Shown: positions 8,273 to 16,301 of the stretch, in pieces
Layout of the letters: the number at the start of each line of letters is the position of its first letter
Numbering within the stretch: the first letter of the stretch is position 1
Assembly (NCBI RefSeq): GCF_000235625.1
Contig: NZ_AGTR01000029.1
Span: 1 to 39,173, forward strand
Length of the DNA stretch: 39,173 nucleotides
Direction: 5' to 3'
Source of the DNA: Marinobacter manganoxydans MnI7-9
GTDB lineage: Bacteria > Pseudomonadota > Gammaproteobacteria > Pseudomonadales > Oleiphilaceae
Notes under the pieces: generated by a model
The model's input: the letters and a program-made list of their open reading frames with translations, nothing else
What the model was told of the DNA's origin: nothing
The model's database searches: none
Translations under genes and position numbers: made by a program

Positions 8273-9343
8273 TCAGCGAACAAATTTCTCTGTAAGAACA
8301 GTCTTGACTTCGGCTTTTCTTTCGTCTGAAAGACCATCAAAGATGCTCTGGACCAGTTCGTCCTGTTCCGCAGCTGACAGGTAATTAATGGGCCGATTCA
8401 TGTCTTCCGCTGCCTTGAGGAACGCTTCATTGGTGAGAATATCTTCGACCTGTTCTGCCAGGAAATCAGACCGTGCAGAGTCCACGTCTCCATGCATCAG
8501 CAGAGCTCGGCCAAGGGTGGTAATATTGGAACGGAAATCCATCCAGCGCTCACCTTCTTCATCCAGATTTCCAACTTCGAATATGGTCGGAGTGTCGGGG
8601 AAGAGCGCATCACGCTCCCGGTCCAGCGCGGCCAGAGGCACCAGCGAGTCGTCGCCCACATAGTTGATTGCAGAGGTGGAGCTCACAACGACGCCATCGG
8701 CCTCACCCCGTACAACCGCGAGGGCAATGGCACTGGTGCCGTCGTAACCCAGTACAATTGAAAGTTGATCTGCCGTCAGATTCAGTGCTTCGGCCATCGC
8801 TGCAGTAGCGTCGGATACAGAATCCGTCAGGCCAGTTGCGCCCCAACGGCTACCTTCAGCTTTCATGGTTTCCAGAGCTTCTTCAAAGGTGCGTTCCGGA
8901 TTTTCGGCACTCCACATCGCCATACGTGTGTCTACCACTGCCCGTCCCAACCAGGTCATTTTGCTCAGGTCAAAACGAGTTCCCGGCCGATCTGTCAGCT
9001 GTGCCAAGGCGGCCGATTCCGCACTAGCAAGCATAATAGTGGTGTCATTACCACTCTGAGCAAGCCGGTTCAGGGCCAGAAGCCCACCACCGCCGGGTTG
9101 GTTTTCCACGACGACTGTTGCGTCCAGGCGCTTTTCCAGCTCCGGAGCAATCATACGGGCGTACTCGTCATAACCACCGCCAGGATTAAACCCAACGACG
9201 ATTTTGACGGTTTTACCTTCATAGTAGTCCGCCGCACCCTCTGCATGGGCGAGATTTCCGAATCCAAGAACTATGGCCGTCGTTACAGCAGACGCCATCA
9301 CTGTTGATGCGAGTTTTCCGATTTTATTTTTGTTGCGAAACAT
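8273..9343 (-). CDS. tctC: Tripartite tricarboxylate transporter substrate-binding protein
   Basis: I chose ATG 9343 over the upstream in-frame ATG at 9412 because MFRNKNKIGKLAS begins a normal signal peptide (charged start, hydrophobic core, AHA cleavage around residue 33) and has a strong GGGGAAGG ribosome site 3 bases before it. The 356-residue protein has the TctC/Bug family pattern: YYEGKTVKIVVGFNPGGGYDEYARMIAPEL, then VENQPGGGGLLALNRLA. It would capture an organic acid in the periplasm and deliver it to TctA/TctB encoded upstream in the operon. The ligand is unknown; related proteins bind citrate, terephthalate and other carboxylates. Confidence 0.9.
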   Translation of the reverse strand: MFRNKNKIGKLASTVMASAVTTAIVLGFGNLAHAEGAADYYEGKTVKIVVGFNPGGGYDEYARMIAPELEKRLDATVVVENQPGGGGLLALNRLAQSGNDTTIMLASAESAALAQLTDRPGTRFDLSKMTWLGRAVVDTRMAMWSAENPERTFEEALETMKAEGSRWGATGLTDSVSDATAAMAEALNLTADQLSIVLGYDGTSAIALAVVRGEADGVVVSSTSAINYVGDDSLVPLAALDRERDALFPDTPTIFEVGNLDEEGERWMDFRSNITTLGRALLMHGDVDSARSDFLAEQVEDILTNEAFLKAAEDMNRPINYLSAAEQDELVQSIFDGLSDERKAEVKTVLTEKFVR

Positions 9344-9371
9344 TGCCTTCCCCTTACTTTCAGTGGTCAGT

Positions 9372-9402
9372 GCAGCGCGCCCAACTTGACGCGACGCGCT
9401 GC
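9372..9402 (-). promoter_or_regulatory. Intercistronic stem-loop upstream of tctC
   Basis: GCAGCGCG (9372-9379) and CGCGCTGC (9395-9402) form a perfect 8-bp GC-rich stem with a 15-base loop in the leader between the cupin stop and tctC. There is no U-tract. It is more likely an RNA processing or stabilising hairpin that sets differential expression of the binding protein than a terminator. Confidence 0.55.
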
Positions 9403-9446
9403 AAATCCGCATCTCAACCGGTTACTGGCTGGAATGCAGGTGTTAC

Positions 9447-10565
9447 CTATTGAGCAACATTGAATTTATCCATCTTCGGAGTGACACCGTTCTTCTTCAT
9501 TTCTTCGAGCCAGATCTGATGAATGCGTGGATCCTGGTCTTCATACTCCACCTGATCACCACCATCCTTGATGCTGGTAGATACCGCACCCCTTTCGCCA
9601 GGCTTCATACCCAGGAGTGATTTCCGGCGGTCAGTGGTAAACGGATACCGCAGACCACCAACACCTGTTGCCAGGTAGCGGGCTGGATCCTGACTGGTAT
9701 TGAAATGCTGGTGGAACTGGCGATCTGCAGGCGGGAACACGACACCGTGTTTCCAGTCGATACGGGTGAAATCTTCTTCGCCTTCGAACCACAACATAGA
9801 GTAACCGTGCCCCGTTACACACATGACGTGGTAGCCTGGGCCATGACGGTGACCTTTTTTGTAGGTTCCCACGGGCATCTCGGAGATGTGGGCGTGCATG
9901 GTGCCATCGGCAAGCACGAACATGATGTTGCTGCCGCCTGCACCACGATCACCCCACGACTTGAGCTCAATGCTGGCCAGATCCGGTACGAAGTTGGTCT
10001 CCCACATGTGGTTACCCGGGCGCACGGTAATCAGGTCACCCTCGCCTGAGAAGTACTTCTCTTTACCGGTACGCTCGCTGAAATCGAAGTCATTGTTAAA
10101 CACGAACTCTTCATTATGAAACGCGTTCATCACCATCGGCATATCAGTGGTGGTTACCAGCAGAGCACGGTCTTTGCCACTACCATTAAAGAGGCGATAG
10201 CGGGCATTCAGCGGAATCGCAAACAGGCTCTTGGGGCCCCATTCAAAGGACTGCGTAGAGCCATCGGCAAATTCGAGCTGGGTACTTCCACGCCCCTCCA
10301 GCACGTAGAACACATCTTCATACAAATGCTTCTGAGGTGCGGTTGATTTTCCTGGTGCAATCTCGTAGAGAAACATATTGCTGAAATCACAGCGGCCCTT
10401 GAGATGCGCCGCTGCACCCTTTACATGGTCACCGGCTCTGGCCCATGGCTTGGTCTCCAGTTCAAACAGATCAATACCAAATGCCTCTGTTACCGGCAGC
10501 CCTTCACGCTCGACCCAGTCCATGTAGAAGTCGACGCCATATCTGGGGATATCTTTATCACTCAT
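9447..10565 (-). CDS. Bicupin protein (EAL-activating/gentisate dioxygenase-like)
   Basis: This 372-residue protein contains two cupin folds. The first (about residues 65-155) has KHLYEDVFYVLEGRGSTQLEF, keeping one His and the Glu. The second (about 235-310) has GHRHGPGYHVMCVTGHGYSM with an HxH pair and a later H in RQFHQHFN, a plausible metal site. Proteins of this type are sometimes labelled ethanolamine ammonia-lyase activating proteins, or are compared with gentisate 1,2-dioxygenases, but neither activity is shown by the sequence. It has a good AGAGGTAA ribosome site and sits between the EutA-like gene and tctC in one operon. An oxygenase or isomerase acting on the transported acid is possible. 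Confidence 0.75.
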   Translation of the reverse strand: MSDKDIPRYGVDFYMDWVEREGLPVTEAFGIDLFELETKPWARAGDHVKGAAAHLKGRCDFSNMFLYEIAPGKSTAPQKHLYEDVFYVLEGRGSTQLEFADGSTQSFEWGPKSLFAIPLNARYRLFNGSGKDRALLVTTTDMPMVMNAFHNEEFVFNNDFDFSERTGKEKYFSGEGDLITVRPGNHMWETNFVPDLASIELKSWGDRGAGGSNIMFVLADGTMHAHISEMPVGTYKKGHRHGPGYHVMCVTGHGYSMLWFEGEEDFTRIDWKHGVVFPPADRQFHQHFNTSQDPARYLATGVGGLRYPFTTDRRKSLLGMKPGERGAVSTSIKDGGDQVEYEDQDPRIHQIWLEEMKKNGVTPKMDKFNVAQ

Positions 10566-10647
10566 ACTATTTACCTCTGATTAATTTACTTTTTAAGTTC
10601 AAACACTCTTAAAGGGGTGTCAGCCCTGATTCACCGAGGCATCTGCC

Positions 10648-12159
10648 TCATGAAAACAACAACGACTTGATGACAACGGGCACCACTCCCGGAGGGTCGA
10701 GGAACTCGCCGACATCAACAAAATCCAGTTCTTGCAACTTGACACCGTCCACCGACACAAGACTGCTCTCCAACCCGAACTCATGCTTGAGCAGGTGCCC
10801 AAGTGTTCGGGCAACGTCACCGTCGATCATCAACAATAAAGGGGCCCCCCGCTTGCCTCCCGGCGCAACTGCCCGGAGAATACCCTCGCTCACCGCAGCA
10901 AGTCGCGAATACTCGGGATCACCTTTCCACGTGAAAGCCAATGCCATCTGGTTGTCATGATTCAGGTCCATCTTCTTCATTCCCGCGCGGATGGTTTCAG
11001 CCACTGACGTCGAATCAATTTCCCCTTTAAACTCGAGGTCAACACTCACCACCGGAACGTTGTGCACCGGCAATACGGAATCACCAGCGAGGAAAATGGT
11101 TTTTCCACTGACCTGAACCGTGAACTGGGAAGCACCAATGACCGTTGCGCGAATACCGTGACCGGGGTCGAGCATTGGAAGATTGAGCCTCTCAGGCAAT
11201 ATCCTGCACAACTCAGTGGAAAGCATCTTGGCTATGTCGCCATACTCTTTGGTTTCGCGCCCGAGAATGTATTCCGACACACCCCCGGAGAAAGTAAGCG
11301 CTGTTGGCTGCATAGGCCGCGGCAAGGTTTCGGTCAGTTGCAACGACATTCCCAGACGGTCGAGGGACTTTCCCGAGATAAAATCGACAGCAACCTCCGC
11401 CAGCCGGGTTACAATTTTCTTTCGGTTGCTCTCGTTAGCCATCGACTCCGGATCGGTGGCAATACCCAGTTCCTCGGCAACCAGGCGCACAGAATCATCC
11501 ACCCGCGTCCAGGCACCCTCATCATCCTGTGCTAGCAGCCTGCCGCCGACGGCGAATGCACAGACGCCCAGCACTTCACCCTTGTTTATCAGTGAAAGCT
11601 TGGTTGTGCCGCCACCAATGTCGACGTGAAGAACGCACTCGTTCCGGTCCTTGGATAATTTGGCGGCACCTGAGCCGTGGGCTGCCAGAGTACATTCGAG
11701 CTTGTGACCTGCTGTCGCACACACGAACTTTCCGGCTTCCTCCGCAAACAGCTCATCAATCGCCCGCGCGTTGTGCCGCTTGATCGCCTCTCCGGTCAGG
11801 ATGACAGCGCCGCTGTCAATGTCGCTTCGTGCGATGCCGGCGCTCTCATAGGATGTGCGAATGAATGCAGCCAACTTGTCTGCATCAATGTTGCCATCAC
11901 TCAGAAAGGGCGTGAGCATGATGGGCGAGCGCCAAACCACCTCGCGATGGGTTACGACAAAGCGGCTGGAGAGCCCCTGTGACCGACGCTGCAGGCGAAC
12001 CGTTGCAAACAGCAAGTGAGAGGTGGAACTGCCAATATCGATGCCGACCGTGTTAAGTTCCACGGTTTCCTGCCGCCAGATAAAGTTGGCAAGCTCGGCT
12101 TTATCTTCCTCATGCATGTGGCTGTGCCCATGCTGATGATCACCATGCAACTGCAGCAT
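10648..12159 (-). CDS. EutA-like ASKHA ATPase with His-rich N-terminus
   Basis: The 503-residue protein matches EutA, the reactivase of adenosylcobalamin-dependent ethanolamine ammonia-lyase. It has phosphate-1 motif DIGSSTSHLLF (D41), the TGEAIKRHNARAIDEL segment, phosphate-2 motif VDIGGGTTKLSL (D180) and an adenosine-type SGGVSEY loop. These ATPases release damaged cofactor. It is a little longer than E. coli EutA, partly from an N-terminal extension with six His (HGDHQHGHSHMH, residues 5-16) that looks metal-binding. No eutB or eutC occurs in the window, so its client is unknown. It lies between tctB and the bicupin gene. Confidence 0.85.
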   Translation of the reverse strand: MLQLHGDHQHGHSHMHEEDKAELANFIWRQETVELNTVGIDIGSSTSHLLFATVRLQRRSQGLSSRFVVTHREVVWRSPIMLTPFLSDGNIDADKLAAFIRTSYESAGIARSDIDSGAVILTGEAIKRHNARAIDELFAEEAGKFVCATAGHKLECTLAAHGSGAAKLSKDRNECVLHVDIGGGTTKLSLINKGEVLGVCAFAVGGRLLAQDDEGAWTRVDDSVRLVAEELGIATDPESMANESNRKKIVTRLAEVAVDFISGKSLDRLGMSLQLTETLPRPMQPTALTFSGGVSEYILGRETKEYGDIAKMLSTELCRILPERLNLPMLDPGHGIRATVIGASQFTVQVSGKTIFLAGDSVLPVHNVPVVSVDLEFKGEIDSTSVAETIRAGMKKMDLNHDNQMALAFTWKGDPEYSRLAAVSEGILRAVAPGGKRGAPLLLMIDGDVARTLGHLLKHEFGLESSLVSVDGVKLQELDFVDVGEFLDPPGVVPVVIKSLLFS

Positions 12160-12201
12160 GAAATACTCTCCTTTCGAAACATTCGTGACTTGAGATGTTA
12201 T

Positions 12202-12666
12202 TTATTCCCGCATCCAGATTGGCTCAATGGGCAGGGGCACTCCCAGCAACTCATAAAAGCCAATGTAAACAACCGCAAATATCAAAAAACCGGTAAGTAT
12301 CCGTTGCCACCATGGCAGCCCGTGATAACTGGTATAGGCGAAGCTGAATGCAAGAAGCCCGACAATAAATCCGAATACATAACCCAGAGGAAATACTGCG
12401 CTCAGCCACAATGCGCGCTTGAGCAATGAGCAGCGTCTGTTGCCTTCGGAGAACAGCTCACTCTCATCATCCAGTTCCTTTTCAGACGCGGTAAAGGACC
12501 GGACCGCCAACCACCCTGCACAAAGCACCAGCAGGGAGCCGGCCATTACCGGGAACTGGAGCACTTTGGCCGAATACCCCCAGTGAAAAATGGCCATTAA
12601 CAGCATGGTTGATGTAAATAGCAGCAGAACTGCCGCACTGAAAAAATTACCTTGTCTACAGGTCAT
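12202..12666 (-). CDS. tctB: Tripartite tricarboxylate transporter small permease
   Basis: The 154-residue protein has four hydrophobic segments (about residues 8-28, 37-55, 85-120, 125-145) and the overall TctB layout. It forms the small membrane subunit beside TctA. Its start overlaps the tctA stop by 11 bases, indicating translational coupling. The gap to the EutA-like gene is about 40 bases. TctB sequences are poorly conserved, so the call leans partly on position. Confidence 0.88.
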   Translation of the reverse strand: MTCRQGNFFSAAVLLLFTSTMLLMAIFHWGYSAKVLQFPVMAGSLLVLCAGWLAVRSFTASEKELDDESELFSEGNRRCSLLKRALWLSAVFPLGYVFGFIVGLLAFSFAYTSYHGLPWWQRILTGFLIFAVVYIGFYELLGVPLPIEPIWMRE

Positions 12667-14194
12667 GAGTGGTCACCTCTTTCTTGTTGTTTAATGCTTT
12701 TTCAGCTTTTAACGCTTTATGGGCCCGATGACTTTTCATTCCCGCCATGACAGCGCCAGCAACTATAAAGAGAGCCAGAACCAGGCATATCGGCCTCAGG
12801 AAAAACAAGCTGCCATAGGTATTGAGAGAGATATAAAGGTAGGTTTCGAGCAGCGGCGCCAGAACGAATCCCAGCAATAAGGCAGGCCTGGAGAAGCCGT
12901 AGGCTTTCATGGCAATACCGACCGCACCGAAGATGAAGACGAACAGAACGTCAGCAAAATTGTTATTGGTGGAGTAAGCCCCCACAACGACCAGCGTCAG
13001 AAGTATTGGCGCCAGCATATGGCCCGGTAATAGAGTGATTTTTGCCAGATGTTTAGCCAACAGCAGCAAGACCAGCGAACCGATCAGATTGGCTCCCACC
13101 AGCACAAACGCGAGCCCGTAGGCCATGTCCATATGATCTTCAAGAAATTTAGGACCAGGTTGCAGGCCCAGCAGAAGGAACCCTCCGATCAGCAACACCA
13201 TTGCACTGCTGCCCGGAACGCCAAAGGCAAGCGTTGGCACCAATGCGCCACCGTCTTTCGCATTGTTGGAACCTTCCGGCCCGATAACTCCTTCAATCGA
13301 GCCTTTGCCAAACTGGTAAGGCCGCTTGGAGGCCTGTTTTGCAGCGCCGTAGGTTACAAACGGGGCTGTTTCACTACCAACACCGGGTATCAGACCGAGG
13401 AATACACCGAGGATTGAAGAACGAAGCAATACCCACTTACGTATGACTGCAGCGCGCGCACCCAGCCAAACCTGCTTGTGGGTAATTTCCATCGGACTGC
13501 CGTCTGGGCGCGTGGCCGCGATACTCCGCCCGGACATCAGATCAATAATTTCCGGTATGGCGAACATACCCAGCGCCAGCGGAATCAGCCGGAAACCATC
13601 GAGCAGATAGTCGATCTCCATCCAGAACCGGGGCACACCGGTTGTATTTTGATAACCGAAAGTGCCCAGGAACAGCCCGAAGGCGCCGGCGGCAAGCCCT
13701 TTGATAGGTGACCCACCACCCAGCATCGCCAGGTAGCTGATGCCCAGCAAGGCCAGGAAAAACGTTTCCGGTGAGCCGAATGACATAACTACCGGGCGCA
13801 CAATGGGGAGCAGCGCAAACAGCACCACAGCACCGATAACACCCCCCAGGGCGGAGCTCGACAATGCTGCCCCCAGGGCGTAGCCGGCACGTCCACGCCG
13901 ACTTAGAACATAGCCGTCAATGATGGTTGCCGCGTTGCTCGGAGAGCCGGGGATGCCCAGCAGTATTGCGGTTACCGAACCCCCGGTCGACACCACCGCA
14001 TAACTGGCCAGCAAAAACGCCAGGCCGACAATCGGCTCCATGCCATAAACCAGCGGCAGCAGTACCGACAGGGCCACAAGTCCACCCAGGCCCGGCAAAA
14101 TACCGAATACCAGCCCCACAGGGACCGCTGCAAGTAGGACCAGGAACACATCCCACCGTGCGAAGTTCATCAAACCATTCAGTAAATCACTCAT
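12656..14194 (-). CDS. tctA: Tripartite tricarboxylate transporter large permease
   Basis: The 512-residue, roughly 12-helix membrane protein carries the TctA hallmarks: GILPGLGGLVALSVLLPL near residue 35 and the signature ILLGIPGSPSNAATIIDGYVL near 80-100. A second proline/glycine-rich repeat occurs around 265 (GLIPGVGSETAPFVTYGAAK), as does ALVPTLAFGVPGSSAMVLL. It is the ion-coupled channel for an organic acid delivered by TctC. Its ATG overlaps the end of the TRAP permease fragment by 8 bases, so both belong to one transcript and are probably translationally coupled. Confidence 0.95.
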   Translation of the reverse strand: MSDLLNGLMNFARWDVFLVLLAAVPVGLVFGILPGLGGLVALSVLLPLVYGMEPIVGLAFLLASYAVVSTGGSVTAILLGIPGSPSNAATIIDGYVLSRRGRAGYALGAALSSSALGGVIGAVVLFALLPIVRPVVMSFGSPETFFLALLGISYLAMLGGGSPIKGLAAGAFGLFLGTFGYQNTTGVPRFWMEIDYLLDGFRLIPLALGMFAIPEIIDLMSGRSIAATRPDGSPMEITHKQVWLGARAAVIRKWVLLRSSILGVFLGLIPGVGSETAPFVTYGAAKQASKRPYQFGKGSIEGVIGPEGSNNAKDGGALVPTLAFGVPGSSAMVLLIGGFLLLGLQPGPKFLEDHMDMAYGLAFVLVGANLIGSLVLLLLAKHLAKITLLPGHMLAPILLTLVVVGAYSTNNNFADVLFVFIFGAVGIAMKAYGFSRPALLLGFVLAPLLETYLYISLNTYGSLFFLRPICLVLALFIVAGAVMAGMKSHRAHKALKAEKALNNKKEVTTHDL

Positions 14195-15185
14195 TCGTTG
14201 CCTCGATGTTCACCCTGCCACCAGCCACATTCGGGCGACTGATGCCGAATGCCGTTGAATTGGATTCGTTCGTACGGGCCCGCTTCAGGTAAAAGCCCCA
14301 TAACAGGACCGCGGCTATCATCGCACCACCCTGAACGAGCAGGTTCGGAACAATCAGCGCGCAAGCAAGAGCTGCAAACAGAATCCGCCCGAATCCGTTA
14401 AGGCGTGTTGTCAGGATCCAGCCGTGAAGCGAAACCCCGAAGCACAACACCATGACCGCTGCGGCCACCAGAGCACCCGCAATAGCCAGTACGCTACCCT
14501 CCATAAGAAGGCCCGGATTGAAGATGAAGAAGAACGGCAACACATAGCCAGCCACAGCCAGCTTCGACGCATAAGGTGCAACCGAGAAAGGGTTGGCATT
14601 TGCTATGGAAGCCGCAGTAAAGCAGGCCACTGCGACAGGAGGCGTAATGGCCGACATGCACGAGAAGTACAGAAGGAACATGTGTGTACCGAGCACCGGC
14701 AGGCCGAACTCGCCGATCAGAACAGGCGCAAGCAGAGCCGCGCCCATGACATAGACGGCAACCGTAGGCATGCCCATGCCCAGAATAATCAGCACCACTG
14801 CGGAAACGATAAGGGATGGGACCAGAAGGCCTCCGGCAAGGGCATAAAGTACGGCGGCCGCCTTGCTGGAAAGGCCTGTCATCTCAATAGAGCCGATGAT
14901 AATCCCTGCAACAGCAACAGCTGCCGTCAGGGGCACAACTCTAAAACAGGTTTCCACACATCCTGAGATCAGTTTTCTGGGGCCAATGGCGTGCCGAACA
15001 GCGATCCAGCTGGTTACCAGGGTAACCAGACAGGCACCTGCAGCGACGTAGGCGGGTGAAAAACCACTTAACAGAAAGTAGGTCAAAACGAAGATGGGAA
15101 TCAGGCTTGGCCAGCCACGACGCAACGCCACCATCAAGGTAACGCGCTCTTCAGCAGACATGGCCTTGATACCAAGACGCCGGCA
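14187..15185 (-). pseudogene. TRAP 4TM/12TM fused permease, 5'-truncated
   Basis: The remaining open frame (ATG 15161, 324 residues) aligns with the C-terminal half of fused TRAP permeases, such as the complete 653-residue protein at 26001-27962: PLTAAVAVAGIIIGSIEMTGLSSK, GMGMPTVAVYVMGA and AITPPVAVACFTAASIANANPF. Family sequence continues upstream of the ATG (FECRRLGIKAM) to about 15190 and then stops, where the opposite-strand dienelactone hydrolase begins. About 320 N-terminal residues, including the small-subunit-like helices and the first DctM half, are missing. Transport function is therefore unlikely. The end overlaps the tctA start by 8 bases. Confidence 0.85.
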
Positions 15186-15191
15186 TTCGAA

Positions 15192-15738
15192 AGTGTGTGA
15201 CCGGTTATCACAGAGTGGTTACGACGCGCTTGCCCCATCCCTTTTTGATCGGCTGGAGCCAGGCGTCCAGCTGGGCTACTCGGTTGAGGACGTTGATAAA
15301 GGAAGGGACCTGCGTTCACGCCTGGACTGGAATGACGCACTCAACGACACACTGGCAAGCATTAGCTATCTCGCCCAGTCAGGCCCCGTGGCCGTTGTAG
15401 GTTTCTGTTACGGGGGAGCCATCGCCTGGCTGGCAGCCAGCACACCCCATGCCCGGATGGCGGTCTGTTACTACGGTTCCTACATCCACCAGTTCAGGGA
15501 TCAGCACCCTCAATGCCCGGTTCTACTCCACTTCGGGGCACTTGATTCTATTATCCCTCTGGAGAACGTCGAAGACATCAGGGCCGAAAACACGGAGGCC
15601 AACCCTGATATCTGTATCTATCCCGACGCCGGACACGGATTCAACTGTGATTTGCGGGACAGTTTTCATGGACCCAGCGCTGAGCTGGCGTGGCAACGCA
15701 CCCTGGATTTTTTATCGCAGAACTTCACCAGGGCCTGA
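15192..15738 (+). pseudogene. Dienelactone hydrolase family, 5'-truncated
   Basis: Family sequence starts abruptly at VCDRLSQSGYDALAPSLF and continues normally with FDRLEPGVQLGYS, GFCYGGAIAWLAA (nucleophilic Cys), HFGALDSIIP (Asp) and DAGHGFNCD (His). These enzymes hydrolyse dienelactones and related esters. About 45-50 N-terminal residues, containing the first strands and the conserved Glu that activates the Cys, are absent. Upstream in-frame codons to 15094 are antisense to the TRAP gene and not family sequence. The gene is therefore a deletion remnant, although the catalytic triad remains readable. It ends 53 bases before nikR. Confidence 0.82.
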
Positions 15739-15752
15739 ACAGCCCGGGCTGA

Positions 15753-15780
15753 GGTATCTCATACCTGACGCCGGAGTATC
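15753..15780 (+). promoter_or_regulatory. Candidate operator dyads before nikR
   Basis: GGTAT-CTC-ATACC (15753-15765) is a perfect short dyad, and ATAC-N11-GTAT overlaps it up to 15779. GTAT/ATAC half-sites are reminiscent of NikR recognition elements, but the spacing differs from the E. coli GTATGA-N16-TCATAC site. The AAGGAG ribosome site of nikR follows at 15781-15786. Autoregulation is an inference. Confidence 0.35.
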
Positions 15781-15791
15781 AAGGAGTAAAC

Positions 15792-16274
15792 ATGCAACGT
15801 TTCACGGTTTCACTTGACGACGATCTTGCAGAACTTTTTGACCAATTTCTCCATCGCTTCAGCTACAACAACCGCTCCGAGGCGATTCGGGATCTGATCC
15901 GGAAAAAACTTGAAACAGACGAGCTCGAGCATTCCCTGGATGGCCACTCTGTTGGCACGATTACCTACGTGTATAGCCATAAGGAACGTGAGCTGGCAAC
16001 CCGATTGGCACGGATACAGCATCAACACCACGACGTTTTGGTGTCGACGTTGCAGGTGCACCTGGATCATGACCATTGCCTTGAAACACTTGTAGCCCGT
16101 GGCCCGACAAAGGAGCTAAGGGCGTTCAGCGAAAACCTGATTGCAAAACCGGGCATTCGTCACGGTCAGATCTACCTTCTGCCGGTGGTTTATGAAGTGG
16201 CATCCCACAGTCACAACGGGTTATCCACGTCCCATGAGCCACACCAGCACGTTCATACTCACCCGGCCACCTGA
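15792..16274 (+). CDS. nikR: Nickel-responsive regulator NikR with His-rich tail
   Basis: The 160-residue protein has the N-terminal ribbon-helix-helix domain (MQRFTVSLDDDLAELFDQF, NRSEAIRDLIR) and the C-terminal ACT-like nickel domain (about 55-135). NikR binds nickel and represses nickel uptake operons. Aligned without gaps to E. coli NikR as I remember it, the stretch STLQVHLDHDHCLE supplies His90 and Cys96 but has Gln88 where the ligand His87 is expected. The preceding HQHH supplies the partner His. A tail of about 25 residues with HSH, HEPHQHVHTH extends past the usual end (133 residues in E. coli). It is the first gene of the nik operon. Confidence 0.93.
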   Translation: MQRFTVSLDDDLAELFDQFLHRFSYNNRSEAIRDLIRKKLETDELEHSLDGHSVGTITYVYSHKERELATRLARIQHQHHDVLVSTLQVHLDHDHCLETLVARGPTKELRAFSENLIAKPGIRHGQIYLLPVVYEVASHSHNGLSTSHEPHQHVHTHPAT

Positions 16275-16301
16275 ACTGGCCAAAGCGAAAAGGAATTAAC
16301 G

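Noticed and set aside
9447-10565. Calling the bicupin a gentisate 1,2-dioxygenase
   Set aside because: Two cupin domains are shared, but the ligand set of the first domain is incomplete and no gentisate pathway partners are present.
10636-10649. Hairpin GAGGC-ATCT-GCCTC at the end of the EutA-like gene
   Set aside because: Only 5-6 base pairs, no U-tract, and it overlaps the stop codon; probably chance.
15094-15191. N-terminal part of a longer dienelactone hydrolase frame
   Set aside because: This part is antisense to TRAP permease sequence and does not resemble any hydrolase N-terminus, so I begin the gene remnant at 15192.
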